Positions 42,140-51,993 of a stretch of DNA of 64,000 nucleotides are shown here, one piece after another (positions within the stretch are counted from its first letter, which is position 1; each line of letters starts with the position of its first letter). The notes under the pieces are model-generated. The model made no database searches, was not told the origin of the DNA, and was given only the letters and a program-made list of their open reading frames with translations. Source of the stretch: CANHBY01 sp046342195 (lineage in GTDB: Bacteria > Pseudomonadota > Gammaproteobacteria > Burkholderiales > Burkholderiaceae_C); contig JBKDQE010000066.1 in NCBI GenBank assembly GCA_046342195.1, positions 1 to 64,000 on the forward strand. Direction: 5' to 3'. A program made the translations under genes and the position numbers.

Positions 42140-43564
42140 ATGAGCCCCAATGTCGTCACTCTGCTGTACCTCGCTGCCAGCGTGTGCTTCATCCAAGCAC
42201 TCAAAGGCCTGAGCCACCCCACCACTTCCATCCGCGGCAACATCTTTGGCATGGTCGGTATGGCCCTGGCCGTTATCACCACTGCAGCCTTGATTTATCA
42301 ACTCGCCGGGGAATCCACTCAGGGCCTGGCTTACGTTTTGCTGGGTTTGCTGATCGGCGGAGCCTCTGGATCCATCATGGCCCAGCGCGTTGAAATGACC
42401 AAAATGCCCGAACTGGTGGCCTTCATGCACAGCATGATCGGCCTGGCCGCAGTCTTCATTGCCATTGCTGCCGTGGTTGAGCCCAAGGCCTTTGATATTG
42501 CAGAAACAAGCGCCCAGATCCCGGTCGGCAACCGGCTTGAGCTTTTTTTAGGGGCAGCCATTGGTGCCATCACCTTCAGCGGCTCCGTCATTGCCTTCGG
42601 AAAACTCTCTGGAAAATACAAATTTCGTCTTTTCCAAGGGGCTCCCGTTCAATTTGCCGGACAACATGCCCTCAACCTGGTTCTTGGGCTGACAACCCTG
42701 GCCCTCGGCCTCTATTTCATGATTGCCGGAGATTGGACCACTTTCATGGTTCTGCTGGGTCTCTCCTTTATTTTGGGCGTGCTCATCATCATTCCCATCG
42801 GCGGCGCTGACATGCCTGTCGTTGTTTCAATGCTCAACAGCTACTCAGGATGGGCCGCAGCCGGCATTGGTTTTTCCCTGAACAATTCCATGCTCATCAT
42901 TGCGGGCAGCCTGGTCGGTTCCTCGGGTGCCATTCTGAGCTATATCATGTGTAAAGCCATGAATCGCTCATTTTTCAATGTGATCTTGGGTGGCTTTGGG
43001 GGGAATTCGAGCACTGCCGCAGCAGGGTCTACCGTGCAACGCTCTGTCAAAAGTGGCAGCGCTGACGATGCAGCCTTCGTCCTGGGTAATGCCGAAACCG
43101 TGGTCATTGTTCCAGGGTACGGGTTGGCGGTTGCACGCGCTCAACATGCCGTCAAAGAATTGGCCGCCAAGCTCACGGCCAAGGGAATCAACGTGAAGTA
43201 TGCCATCCACCCTGTCGCAGGGCGTATGCCAGGCCACATGAACGTGCTGCTTGCCGAAGCCGAAGTACCCTATGAACAAGTCTTTGAAATGGAAGACATT
43301 AACGGTGAATTTGGCCAAGTTGATGTTGCCATCATCCTGGGGGCCAATGACGTCGTGAACCCCGCTGCTCACATCAAAGGAAGCCCCATCTACGGCATGC
43401 CCATCTTGGAAGCCTACAAGGCCAAAACCATTATTGTCAATAAACGAAGCATGGCCGCTGGCTATGCGGGCTTAGACAATGAATTGTTTTACATGGATAA
43501 AACCATGATGGTGTTTGGTGATGCAAAAAAAGTCGTGGAAGACATGGTCAAAGCTATCGACTGA
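42140..43564 (+). CDS. pntB: NAD(P) transhydrogenase beta subunit (PntB)
   Basis: 474 aa. The N-terminal half is membrane-embedded (nine helices, for example LAYVLLGLLIGGASGSIMAQ, MPELVAFMHSMIGLAAVFIA). The C-terminal half is the NADP(H)-binding domain III with VVIVPGYGLAVARAQH, HPVAGRMPGHMNVLLAEA and the ending DAKKVVEDMVKAI. With PntAA and PntAB it forms the proton-pumping transhydrogenase. The stop is 52 bp from the convergent NUDIX gene. No obvious terminator sits between them. Confidence 0.96.
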   Translation: MSPNVVTLLYLAASVCFIQALKGLSHPTTSIRGNIFGMVGMALAVITTAALIYQLAGESTQGLAYVLLGLLIGGASGSIMAQRVEMTKMPELVAFMHSMIGLAAVFIAIAAVVEPKAFDIAETSAQIPVGNRLELFLGAAIGAITFSGSVIAFGKLSGKYKFRLFQGAPVQFAGQHALNLVLGLTTLALGLYFMIAGDWTTFMVLLGLSFILGVLIIIPIGGADMPVVVSMLNSYSGWAAAGIGFSLNNSMLIIAGSLVGSSGAILSYIMCKAMNRSFFNVILGGFGGNSSTAAAGSTVQRSVKSGSADDAAFVLGNAETVVIVPGYGLAVARAQHAVKELAAKLTAKGINVKYAIHPVAGRMPGHMNVLLAEAEVPYEQVFEMEDINGEFGQVDVAIILGANDVVNPAAHIKGSPIYGMPILEAYKAKTIIVNKRSMAAGYAGLDNELFYMDKTMMVFGDAKKVVEDMVKAID

Positions 43565-43616
43565 TATCAGGGCTTACCCGAATTTTGCAGGTCCGACTGA
43601 GCCTTTGACAGTCACC

Positions 43617-44177
43617 TTAATTCAAGGTGCTTGTCCAGCTCAGCGGCCAACGCCCATCACGCCAATGCCTTAACCACAGCAAACCAATCAGGGTCTTTGC
43701 ATCAGTTAAAAGCCCTTGAGCAGCATAAGACTCCAGCTCATCGATGGAGGCCGTGGCAACCTCGAGAAACTCACCTTGATCAAGCTGAGAGGGTCCTGCC
43801 CTGAGGCCCTGGGCAAACCAAACCTCAATGCCCTCATCAGAGTAGGCAATCGCATTATGAAGAATGCCCGCACGGGCCCACTGGCCGGCCCGATACCCTG
43901 TTTCTTCGAGGAGTTCTCGCTGCGCACAGGCTAAAGCCGACTCATGAGGGTCGAGTTTGCCCGCAGGAAATTCAATCATGACCCGTTGGAGCGGATAGCG
44001 AAACTGACGCTCAATCACCAAGCGGCCATCGTCCAAAATAGGAACAATCATGACGCCACCCGGGTGAACAATGTACTCACGAATACCAATTCGCCCATCT
44101 GGAAGACAAACTTCGTCTCTTTGAATTTGCAAAAATGTACCTGAGTAGACAGATTCACTGCGAATCAAAAATTCCAT
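43617..44177 (-). CDS. NUDIX hydrolase, ADP-ribose pyrophosphatase-like
   Basis: 186 aa from the ATG at 44177 (MEFLIRSESVYSG); the longer frame to 44204 is less likely. The NUDIX box is GKLDPHESALACAQRELLEE followed by TGY, a complete consensus with FPAGK before it, as in ADP-ribose pyrophosphatases (NudF/YqiE). The N-terminal SESVYSGTFLQIQRDEVCLP and VIERQFRYP are also typical of that group. It follows nuoN by 57 bp on the same strand, so it is likely the last gene of the nuo transcript; a NUDIX gene here is common in Burkholderiales. Confidence 0.9.
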   Translation of the reverse strand: MEFLIRSESVYSGTFLQIQRDEVCLPDGRIGIREYIVHPGGVMIVPILDDGRLVIERQFRYPLQRVMIEFPAGKLDPHESALACAQRELLEETGYRAGQWARAGILHNAIAYSDEGIEVWFAQGLRAGPSQLDQGEFLEVATASIDELESYAAQGLLTDAKTLIGLLWLRHWRDGRWPLSWTSTLN

Positions 44178-44211
44178 CAAATGAGAATCGTCATTGTGAG
44201 GCATATTTTTT

Positions 44212-44227
44212 TCGGCTCACAAGCCGA
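44212..44227. other. Short inverted repeat between nuoN and the NUDIX gene
   Basis: tcggctcacaagccga: 6-bp arms with a 4-base loop. On the minus strand it is followed by an A-run, not a T-run, so it is not a good terminator for nuoN. On the plus strand the T-run lies on the wrong side. It may be a processing stem in the nuo transcript. Confidence 0.3.
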
Positions 44228-44234
44228 TGATGGG

Positions 44235-45725
44235 TCAAGAACTGAGGGCCTTGGCCAAAGCTTCAGAACACAGCGCCATCAGCCCACCCGGGACAATGCC
44301 CAAAACAATCGCAGCCAATCCATTGATGGACAAAACTGCTTGAACATCAGCACCTGCGACAATCGGCTGCTCATGGACAGGATCATCAAAATACATCACC
44401 TTCACCACGCGCAAATAATAAAAAGCCCCGATCAGCGATAAAACCACGGCGACAACAGCCAAAGCAATGTAAAAAGAGTGGCCGGTAGAAACCAAGGCCT
44501 GAAGAACCGCCAGCTTGCCATAAAAACCTATCGTTGGAGGAATGCCCGCCAAAGAAAACATAAACACCCCCATGATGGCTGCAAACCAAGGGTTTCGACG
44601 GGCCAAGCCTTTAAAGTCCTGGAGCTTGTCACATTCAAAGCCATCCCGTGACATCACCATGATGATGCCGAATGTGCCAAGAGTGGTTAGCACATAACTG
44701 ACCAGATAAAACAGCGCAGAGCCATAGCCATTGGCAGCAGAGCTTGTATTCAAATCGACCACCGTGGGGGTAAATCCCAGCAGCATGAAGCCGATCTGGG
44801 CAATGGTCGAGTAAGCCAACATGCGCTTCAAATTGGTTTGTGCAATGGCAGCCAAATTACCCACAAACAAAGATATAACCGCCACAAACATCAGCATTTG
44901 CTGCCAGTCAATCGCCAAGCCAGACATGCCTTCCACAAGCAATCGAAATGTCAGGGCAAATGCCGCCAACTTGGGTGCCCCAGCAATCAATAAAGTGATG
45001 CCCGTAGGCGCCCCTTCATAAACATCAGGCACCCACATATGGAAAGGAACCACGCCCAGCTTGAAACATAAACCCGCAACCACAAACACCAGACCCAACA
45101 CCAACACTGCGTTATTGATCAAGCCTGTCGAAATGGTATTAAAAACGACGGGGATCAGCAATGAGCCCGTGGCGCCATAAACCATCGACATCCCGTAAAG
45201 AAGAAAACCGCTGGCCAAAGCTCCCAGCACGAAATATTTCATCGCGGCCTCGGTGGATTCAGCCCGGTCTCGACGCAAAGCGGTTAAAGCATACAGAGAC
45301 AGGCTCATGAGCTCCAGGCCCAAATAGCTCACCAAAAAATGGTTCGATGAGAGCATGATGAAAATACCCAGCAACATGAACATGGAAAGAGTGAAAAGTT
45401 CACCCTTGATCAAACCATGAATCACAGCATAGCCTCGGGCATAAACCAAGCTGACCATCAGGGCAACGGTGGCAAAAAAACCCAAGAGTCGGCCCAGTGG
45501 ATCAACAACAACCATCCCACCCATCGCATAACCAGCATCCGTGCGGTCAAAAAGAGCCCATTGAACAAGTGCCACACCCGCCAGAGAAAACTGAGTCAGC
45601 CAATAAGTCATGGATCGCTGAGGATGCTTGCTCCACAGATCAGCCACAATCACCAGGAGAGACAGACAAAGAAGCGCCACTTCTGGTAGCAAGGCCACAA
45701 GGTTGTTCAAAAATTGCGCATTCAT
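44235..45725 (-). CDS. nuoN: NADH-quinone oxidoreductase subunit N
   Basis: 496 aa from the ATG at 45725 (MNAQFLNNLVALLP); the longer frame to 45806 is rejected. One of the three antiporter-like proton-pumping membrane subunits of complex I. It shows about 14 helices and the antiporter signature, with LGLELMSLSLYALTAL containing the conserved Glu, MKYFVLGALASGFLLYGMS, and the broken-helix Lys region ITLLIAGAPKLAAFA. The C-terminus lies in the membrane. It ends the nuo gene set proper. Length typical (about 490). Confidence 0.96.
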   Translation of the reverse strand: MNAQFLNNLVALLPEVALLCLSLLVIVADLWSKHPQRSMTYWLTQFSLAGVALVQWALFDRTDAGYAMGGMVVVDPLGRLLGFFATVALMVSLVYARGYAVIHGLIKGELFTLSMFMLLGIFIMLSSNHFLVSYLGLELMSLSLYALTALRRDRAESTEAAMKYFVLGALASGFLLYGMSMVYGATGSLLIPVVFNTISTGLINNAVLVLGLVFVVAGLCFKLGVVPFHMWVPDVYEGAPTGITLLIAGAPKLAAFALTFRLLVEGMSGLAIDWQQMLMFVAVISLFVGNLAAIAQTNLKRMLAYSTIAQIGFMLLGFTPTVVDLNTSSAANGYGSALFYLVSYVLTTLGTFGIIMVMSRDGFECDKLQDFKGLARRNPWFAAIMGVFMFSLAGIPPTIGFYGKLAVLQALVSTGHSFYIALAVVAVVLSLIGAFYYLRVVKVMYFDDPVHEQPIVAGADVQAVLSINGLAAIVLGIVPGGLMALCSEALAKALSS

Positions 45726-45815
45726 TGGGTTCTGGGGCACGCAGGAAAAAATAAAAAAACGGCAGCTAGCCAGCAAAAATCCCGACTGACCACCAGATGA
45801 ATTCAAACTATCGTT

Positions 45816-47303
45816 TCAGCGATAAAACGGGGGCACTTTAGATACCCCGACATGATTCAAGAGTTGATTCACTGAAACGTGCATGGTATCGGTAAAGGGC
45901 TTGGGGTAAAGCCCCATGAACAAAACGGCTGCAGCCAGCACAGCCAGCATCAGGGTTTCACGCCCATTAATATCCTTCAGTTCACGAACATGATTATGGA
46001 CAACCGGGCCAAAATAAACCCGCTTGACCATCCAGAGGGTATAGGCAGCCCCCAAAATCAAGGTGCTTGCGGCCAGCGCACTGACCATAAAGCCCGACTG
46101 CATAGCCCCCAGAATCACGTTCCATTCGCCCACAAAACCTGCTGTTCCGGGCAAACCGCAATTGGCCATGGCGAAAAAAACAGCAAACGCCGAGAACACT
46201 GGCATGGAATTCACCACTCCCCCATAACTGGAAATTTCACGTGAGTGAACCCGGTCATAGAGCACCCCGATACAAAGAAACATAGCGCCTGAAACAAATC
46301 CATGGGAAATCATTTGAATCAATGCGCCAGAAACTCCGAGCTCATTGAAAATAAAAAATCCTAAAGTGACAAAACCCATATGAGCAATACTGGAATAAGC
46401 CACCAACTTCTTCATATCCTGCTGCACCATCGCCACCAACCCGATATAAAGTACGGCAATCAAAGAAAGTGCAATGATCAACCAAGCCCACTGAGTTGCT
46501 GCATTGGGCGTAATGGGCAAGGAGAAGCGCAAAAAACCATAAGCCCCCAGCTTGAGCATAATCGCTGCCAAAACCACGGAGCCCCCTGTAGGAGCCTCGA
46601 CGTGAGCATCTGGCAACCAAGTATGTACTGGCCACATGGGAACTTTCACCGCAAAAGCAGCGAAAAAGGCAAAAAAGAGGAGTGTTTGAGCTCCCATAGG
46701 GAGCGGCAATTGATGCCAATCGAGAATGTAAAAACTACCCCCTGACGCCGCATACAGGTAAACCAATGCCACCAACATCAAAAGTGAACCCGCCAAGGTA
46801 TACAGAAAAAACTTAAATGCGGCATAAACCCGGCGAGGCCCACCCCATATCCCAATAATGATATACATTGGAATCAATGTTGCTTCAAAGAAAATATAGA
46901 ACAGCAAACCATCCAGGGCAGAAAAAACACCCACCATAATGCCCGAAAGAATTAAAAAAGCCCCTAGATACTGATGAACTCTGTCATTAATCACCTCCCA
47001 AGCAGCGATCACAACAATAATGGTCATGAATGCAGTGAGTAAAACAAACCACACTGAAATACCATCGACGCCCAAGTGATAACGTACATTGATGGAATAA
47101 ATCCAATCCAGGCTCTCCTGAAACTGCATGGCTGCCGTGGTGTTATCAAACCCATGAATCAAAGGAAGAGTGACTACAAAGCTACTGATGGCAGCGAAAA
47201 GGGCCAACCAACGAACAATTTTTGCCTGCTCAGGGCGACCCAAAACCAATAGAAATAAACCAGAAAAAATCGGCAACCAAATTGCCAAACTTAACAAAGG
47301 CAT
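45816..47303 (-). CDS. nuoM: NADH-quinone oxidoreductase subunit M
   Basis: 495 aa from the ATG at 47303 (MPLLSLAIWLPIFSGL). A proton-pumping membrane subunit of complex I. The conserved YIFFEATLIPMYIIIGIWGG block holds the essential Glu in helix 5, VKVPMWPVHTWLPDAHVEAP the conserved Lys and His, and FSLAGLPGTAGF-like sequence (NCGLPGTAGFVGEWN) appears near the C-terminus. It begins 22 bp after nuoL and is followed by a 90-bp gap before nuoN with no gene. Complete. Confidence 0.97.
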   Translation of the reverse strand: MPLLSLAIWLPIFSGLFLLVLGRPEQAKIVRWLALFAAISSFVVTLPLIHGFDNTTAAMQFQESLDWIYSINVRYHLGVDGISVWFVLLTAFMTIIVVIAAWEVINDRVHQYLGAFLILSGIMVGVFSALDGLLFYIFFEATLIPMYIIIGIWGGPRRVYAAFKFFLYTLAGSLLMLVALVYLYAASGGSFYILDWHQLPLPMGAQTLLFFAFFAAFAVKVPMWPVHTWLPDAHVEAPTGGSVVLAAIMLKLGAYGFLRFSLPITPNAATQWAWLIIALSLIAVLYIGLVAMVQQDMKKLVAYSSIAHMGFVTLGFFIFNELGVSGALIQMISHGFVSGAMFLCIGVLYDRVHSREISSYGGVVNSMPVFSAFAVFFAMANCGLPGTAGFVGEWNVILGAMQSGFMVSALAASTLILGAAYTLWMVKRVYFGPVVHNHVRELKDINGRETLMLAVLAAAVLFMGLYPKPFTDTMHVSVNQLLNHVGVSKVPPFYR

Positions 47304-47325
47304 TTTTTTATTCTCCGCCGCTTGA

Positions 47326-49356
47326 TCAGAAAGACTTGCCCGCCAAGGCACTTAAATGCGGCCACAGCTGCCAAGTCATCAAAGCAATGACACCCAAAAT
47401 CATGACCAAGGCATACCAATACAAATGACCTGTTTGCAGCATCCGAACCAAGCCTGACAACAAGCCAACCGCTTTGGCCGAGCCGTTAATGAAAAGCCCG
47501 TCGATGATGCGAACATCGCCAGTTTTCCAAAGACCTCGCCCCATCAATCTTGCACCAGCGGCCAACACCTTTTCATTAAAATCGTCGATGTAGTACTTGT
47601 TTTCGAGGACTTTCTGAAAAAAGCCGAAGCGTGCCTGAATAGCCGCAGGAATATGGGGTGATTTGATATAAAACCAGAAAGCCACAAGCACCCCTGCCAG
47701 AGCCAACCAAAAAGGCAGCGTCTGAATCGCATGAACCGCCATGGAGCCTGCGCCATGGAACTCTTCAGATAAAAGTTTCATGGATGGGTGAATGTCTGAG
47801 TTGATCGTGATGGCACCTTTGAAAAAGTCACCATAAAGCATATATTCAATGGTGATATAGCCAATCAATACGGAGGGAACCGCCAATAAAATCAAAGGGA
47901 TGGTCACAACCCAAGGGCTTTCATGGGGCTCATGCGCTTGAGTCTGGCGATCATCATGGTGATCGTGTTCTGCAGGGTGCGGTTTATGACGGAAATGTTC
48001 TTTCCCATGAAAGACCAAAAAATACATGCGGAAAGAATAAAAAGCCGTCACAAACACGCCTACCAGCACAGCAAAGTTGGCAAAGCCAGCACCCCACAGG
48101 TGGCTGTGATGCACGGCCTCGATGATGCTGTCTTTCGAGTAAAAACCTGAAAACAGCGGCGTTCCGATCAAGGCCAGAGAACCAATTAACGAAGTCATCC
48201 AGGTAATGGGCATGTATTTTCGCAGGCCACCCATATTGCGAATGTCTTGGTCATGGTGCATGCCAATGATCACCGAACCGGCACCAAGGAACAACAAGGC
48301 TTTGAAGAAAGCGTGAGTCATCAGGTGAAACACAGCCACCGAATAGGCAGACACACCAAGGGCCACAGTCATGTAGCCTAACTGCGACAGCGTAGAATAT
48401 GCCACCACCCGCTTGATGTCATTCTGAATAATGCCCATGAAGCCCATAAAAAGAGCAGTGATGGCACCAATGGTCATGACGAAACTCAAGGCTGTATCCG
48501 AGAGCTCAAATAAAGGCGACATGCGTGCCACCATGAAAATACCTGCAGTCACCATTGTGGCGGCATGGATTAAGGCTGAAATAGGAGTTGGGCCTTCCAT
48601 AGAGTCAGGCAACCAGACATGCAGGGGGAATTGAGCACTTTTGCCCATGGCTCCAATAAACAAACAAATGCAAATCACTGTGATAAGCATCCAATTGGTT
48701 CCTGGGAATATGTATTTTGACAGCAGATGGGCATGAGAAAATACTTCAACATAATTCAAACTGCCAGCAAATTGCACCACCAGGGCAATGCCTAAAATGA
48801 ATCCGAAGTCACCAACCCGATTCACCAAAAATGCCTTCATATTGGCAAAAACAGCCGAAGGTTTGGTATGCCAAAAACCAATCAATAAATAGGAAACCAA
48901 ACCTACCGCTTCCCAACCAAAGAAGAGTTGCAAAAAATTATTGCTCATGACCAACATGAGCATGGCAAACGTAAATAAGGATAAATAACTGAAAAACCTT
49001 TGGTAGCCGGCATCCTCAGACATATAACCAATGGTATAAACATGCACCATGAGCGAAACGAAAGTGACCACAACCATCATCATGGCCGAGAGTCCGTCAA
49101 TCATGAAACCCACTTCCATCTTGAGGGTTCCAAGGTTCATCCACTCATAAATAGTGGCATTGAAGCGAGCGCCCCCGAGTACCACATCTTTCAATACAGA
49201 AACTGACAAAAGAAAGGAAACCAAAACCCCTAAAATAGTCGCCAGATGAGCCCCTTGACGGCCGATCATGCGGCCAAAGAATCCGGCAGTAATAGCTCCG
49301 ACTAAAGGTGCCAAAGGAACCCAAAGCAGCAGGTTTTGCGAAAGTTGTGTAGACAT
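47326..49356 (-). CDS. nuoL: NADH-quinone oxidoreductase subunit L
   Basis: 676 aa from the ATG at 49356 (MSTQLSQNLLLWVPL). The distal proton-pumping subunit of complex I, with the long lateral helix at its C-terminus. Motifs: FFGWEAVGLVSYLLIGFW with the essential Glu, GKSAQFPLHVWLPDSMEGPT with Lys and His, and FKALLFLGAGSVI. A His- and Asp-rich loop (HPAEHDHHDDRQTQAHEPHE) lies around residues 470-490 and is longer than in many relatives; it could bind metal but is probably just a surface loop. nuoK precedes it by 22 bp. Confidence 0.97.
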   Translation of the reverse strand: MSTQLSQNLLLWVPLAPLVGAITAGFFGRMIGRQGAHLATILGVLVSFLLSVSVLKDVVLGGARFNATIYEWMNLGTLKMEVGFMIDGLSAMMMVVVTFVSLMVHVYTIGYMSEDAGYQRFFSYLSLFTFAMLMLVMSNNFLQLFFGWEAVGLVSYLLIGFWHTKPSAVFANMKAFLVNRVGDFGFILGIALVVQFAGSLNYVEVFSHAHLLSKYIFPGTNWMLITVICICLFIGAMGKSAQFPLHVWLPDSMEGPTPISALIHAATMVTAGIFMVARMSPLFELSDTALSFVMTIGAITALFMGFMGIIQNDIKRVVAYSTLSQLGYMTVALGVSAYSVAVFHLMTHAFFKALLFLGAGSVIIGMHHDQDIRNMGGLRKYMPITWMTSLIGSLALIGTPLFSGFYSKDSIIEAVHHSHLWGAGFANFAVLVGVFVTAFYSFRMYFLVFHGKEHFRHKPHPAEHDHHDDRQTQAHEPHESPWVVTIPLILLAVPSVLIGYITIEYMLYGDFFKGAITINSDIHPSMKLLSEEFHGAGSMAVHAIQTLPFWLALAGVLVAFWFYIKSPHIPAAIQARFGFFQKVLENKYYIDDFNEKVLAAGARLMGRGLWKTGDVRIIDGLFINGSAKAVGLLSGLVRMLQTGHLYWYALVMILGVIALMTWQLWPHLSALAGKSF

Positions 49357-49378
49357 ATTTTGGGATGGTAACGAGACC

Positions 49379-49705
49379 TCAACCTTTGAGGTCATCCATT
49401 TCTTCAACGCTGATACTGGATCGATTACGGAACAAAACGACTAAAATTGCCAAGCCAATGGCAGACTCGGCAGCAGCAACCGTTAAAATAAAAAATACAA
49501 AAACCTGACCTGCCATACGATCTGCCACCATGGGTAGATAATGAGAAAAAGCAATAAAATTGATATTAACTGCCAACAGCATTAATTCGATGGCCATCAA
49601 AAGTATAATCAGGTTTTTTCGGTTGAGAAAAATACCAACCACCGAGAATGAAAACAGAATGGCACCCAGAGTCAGGAAATGCCCTAAGCTGAGATTAAAA
49701 TTCAT
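49379..49705 (-). CDS. nuoK: NADH-quinone oxidoreductase subunit K
   Basis: 108 aa. It has three helices with the conserved acidic residues of the proton path: IILLMAIELMLLAVNINF (Glu in helix 2) and FFILTVAAAESAIGLAILV (Glu in helix 3). It sits between NuoJ and the antiporter-like subunits in the complex I membrane arm. The start overlaps the nuoJ stop by 4 bp, so the two are coupled. The length is slightly above the usual 100-102 aa because of the C-terminal tail VEEMDDLKG. Confidence 0.97.
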   Translation of the reverse strand: MNFNLSLGHFLTLGAILFSFSVVGIFLNRKNLIILLMAIELMLLAVNINFIAFSHYLPMVADRMAGQVFVFFILTVAAAESAIGLAILVVLFRNRSSISVEEMDDLKG

Positions 49706-50346
49706 ACTTGATCTCCTGATGAAACCACCGAAACGTTTTCAGAAGGTGGCTCATCAAGGGTGGGTTTCATTTTAACCAAACGCAATCGGTCAGATCTTTT
49801 CACACGAATTTGCTCAGAAGGGTCAATATATTTGGAATCCTTTCGGTGACGCAAAGTCAGGGCAATGGCAGCAATGATCGCCACCAGCAATAAAACAGCA
49901 GCAATTTGTAATGGGTAGAGATACTCTGTATAGATTTCAATACCAAGCATTTTAGTATTGCCCAACTGCGCCAGAACAGAATCGAGAGGGGCAGAAGTGA
50001 CAGCAAAACCAGGGATGAGCACGAGAGCCATTTCAAGAACAATCACAACTCCCACAAAAGCAGCCACTGGAAAGTGATTCCAAAAACCACGTCGAAACTC
50101 ATCGGTCTTGATATCGAGCATCATCACAACAAATAAAAACAGCACCATGACGGCACCCACATACACCAGTACCAGGGTAATGGCGAGAAATTCGGCTTGA
50201 AGCAAGACCCAGATGCATGATGCGGAAATAAACGAAAGAACAAGAAACAGCGCCGCATGGACGGGGCTGCGTGCCGTGATGACACGAAAGGCAGCCAGCA
50301 ACAAAATAGTCGAAAATATAAAAAAACAAATAGAAGTTGTATTCAT
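49702..50346 (-). CDS. nuoJ: NADH-quinone oxidoreductase subunit J
   Basis: 214 aa from the ATG at 50346 (MNTTSICFFIFSTI). Five helices; LVLVYVGAVMVLFLFVVMML is the conserved third helix with Tyr and the pi-bulge region involved in coupling. The C-terminal hydrophilic tail (about 45 residues, KDSKYIDPSEQIRVKRSDRL) is longer than in E. coli but common in betaproteobacteria. The gene begins 17 bp after nuoI and overlaps nuoK by 4 bp. Confidence 0.96.
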   Translation of the reverse strand: MNTTSICFFIFSTILLLAAFRVITARSPVHAALFLVLSFISASCIWVLLQAEFLAITLVLVYVGAVMVLFLFVVMMLDIKTDEFRRGFWNHFPVAAFVGVVIVLEMALVLIPGFAVTSAPLDSVLAQLGNTKMLGIEIYTEYLYPLQIAAVLLLVAIIAAIALTLRHRKDSKYIDPSEQIRVKRSDRLRLVKMKPTLDEPPSENVSVVSSGDQV

Positions 50347-50363
50347 GGGTTCAGGCCTTCGCA

Positions 50364-50858
50364 TCAGCGATAGCGGGCATCTGCCTCACGATGGGCAGCG
50401 ATTTCTTTTTCGTAGCGATCACCAACCGCCAAAAGCATATCTTTGGTAAAATAAAGGTCGCCCCGCTTCTCACCGTGATACTCAAAAACATGGGTTTCAA
50501 CAATTGAATCGACAGGACAGCTTTCTTCACAAAACCCACAAAAAATACATTTAGTGAGATCAATATCGTAACGAGTGGTACGACGGGAACCATCTTCCCG
50601 TACTGCCGATTCAATGGTAATAGCCATAGCAGGGCAAACTGCTTCGCAAAGTTTGCAGGCAATACAACGCTCTTCCCCGTTTTCATAGCGCCTCAGGGCA
50701 TGCAAGCCTCGAAAACGCGGAGATGCAGGAGTTTTTTCTTCAGGAAACTGGACCGTGATCTTGCGCGCAAAAAAATGCCTGCCCGTCAAGACCATGCCCT
50801 TAAAGAGCTCGGTGAGCATAAAACCTGAAAAAATCTCCTTAATGGTAGCAACCGCCAT
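50364..50858 (-). CDS. nuoI: NADH-quinone oxidoreductase subunit I
   Basis: 164 aa. It carries the two [4Fe-4S] clusters N6a and N6b of complex I. Two ferredoxin motifs are intact: CIACKLCEAVCP and CIFCGFCEESCP, each with CxxCxxCxxxCP. The N-terminal amphipathic helix (about residues 1-30) contacts the membrane arm. FRGLHALRRYENGEERCIAC is the usual lead-in. Length typical (about 162). Confidence 0.97.
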   Translation of the reverse strand: MAVATIKEIFSGFMLTELFKGMVLTGRHFFARKITVQFPEEKTPASPRFRGLHALRRYENGEERCIACKLCEAVCPAMAITIESAVREDGSRRTTRYDIDLTKCIFCGFCEESCPVDSIVETHVFEYHGEKRGDLYFTKDMLLAVGDRYEKEIAAHREADARYR

Positions 50859-50879
50859 GTCAAAACCTTCCTTTTCGAG

Positions 50880-51983
50880 CTACTTCCAGATATTCCAAGG
50901 AGACTGGATCCACAAACCAATGATGATTAGCCAGACCAAGGTGACAGGGATAAAAATTTTCCAGCCCAGCCGCATGATCTGGTCATAACGAAAACGAGGA
51001 AAGGTGGCTCGAACCCAGAGAAAAAGAGTACACACCACGAAGGTTTTGGCAAACAGCCAGAACCAATTCCAGAACCACATCGACTCAACAATCCAAACAG
51101 GGGTTTCAAGGCCGAATGCAGCAAATGAGACAGGCGCCAGCCAGCCACCCATGAACATCAAAGCGGCCAAAACAGATACCAAAATAATATTGGCATATTC
51201 AGCCAAGAAAAACATGGCAAAGGACATGCCAGAGTACTCGACCATATGCCCAGCCACAATTTCGGACTCGCCTTCAACCACATCAAAAGGGTGACGATTG
51301 GTTTCTGCAATACCGGCAATGACATAAACCACAAAAACAGGGAGAAGCGGCAACCAGTTCCAAGAAAGAATTCCAACGCCACTTGATGCAAACTCTCCAC
51401 GACCTTGGGATAAAACAATCTCAGACAGGTTTAATGATCCAGACACCATCAAAACAATCACCAAACAAAATCCCATGGCGATTTCGTAACTCACCATTTG
51501 AGCCGAGGCTCGAAGAGCACCCAGGAATGCGTATTTAGAGTTGGAAGCCCAACCTGCAATAATGACGCCATAAACCTCCATTGAGGTAATTGCCATCAGA
51601 AAAAGCAAACCCGCATTAATATTGGACAGCGCTGCCTCTGGCCCAAAGGGTATAACTGCCCAAGCCGCCAGAGCTGGCATGATGGTCATGACCGGAGCCA
51701 TTAAAAAGAGCGGCTTGTTGGCAGCTGAGGGCAGAATGATTTCTTTGAAAATCAATTTGACAGCATCAGCGATCGGTTGCAAAAGCCCCAGGGGCCCCAC
51801 TCTGTTGGGGCCTGGTCGAATTTGAGTCCAGCCAATGGCTTTGCGCTCCCACAGGGTCAAATAGGCCACACAAATCATTAAGGGCAAGATCAAAGCAATT
51901 ATTTTGGCAACAGCCCAGACAACAGGCCAAGCATCACCCAGCTGATTGGCCCCCATGGATTGAATGGTTTGAAAAAATTCCAT
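50880..51983 (-). CDS. nuoH: NADH-quinone oxidoreductase subunit H
   Basis: 367 aa. The membrane subunit that forms the quinone-binding chamber with NuoB and NuoD. About eight helices; the loop ERKAIGWTQIRPGPNRVGPL and the acidic loop NRHPFDVVEGESEIVAGHMV are the family marks. RATFPRFRYDQIMRLGWK near the end is also conserved. It starts 10 bp after nuoG and ends 21 bp before nuoI. No anomaly. Confidence 0.97.
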   Translation of the reverse strand: MEFFQTIQSMGANQLGDAWPVVWAVAKIIALILPLMICVAYLTLWERKAIGWTQIRPGPNRVGPLGLLQPIADAVKLIFKEIILPSAANKPLFLMAPVMTIMPALAAWAVIPFGPEAALSNINAGLLFLMAITSMEVYGVIIAGWASNSKYAFLGALRASAQMVSYEIAMGFCLVIVLMVSGSLNLSEIVLSQGRGEFASSGVGILSWNWLPLLPVFVVYVIAGIAETNRHPFDVVEGESEIVAGHMVEYSGMSFAMFFLAEYANIILVSVLAALMFMGGWLAPVSFAAFGLETPVWIVESMWFWNWFWLFAKTFVVCTLFLWVRATFPRFRYDQIMRLGWKIFIPVTLVWLIIIGLWIQSPWNIWK

Positions 51984-51993
51984 GCTGAATGCC

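Noticed and set aside
44212..44227. Intrinsic terminator after nuoN
   Set aside because: The stem is followed by an A-run in the nuo direction; the needed T-run is missing. Kept only as an inverted repeat.
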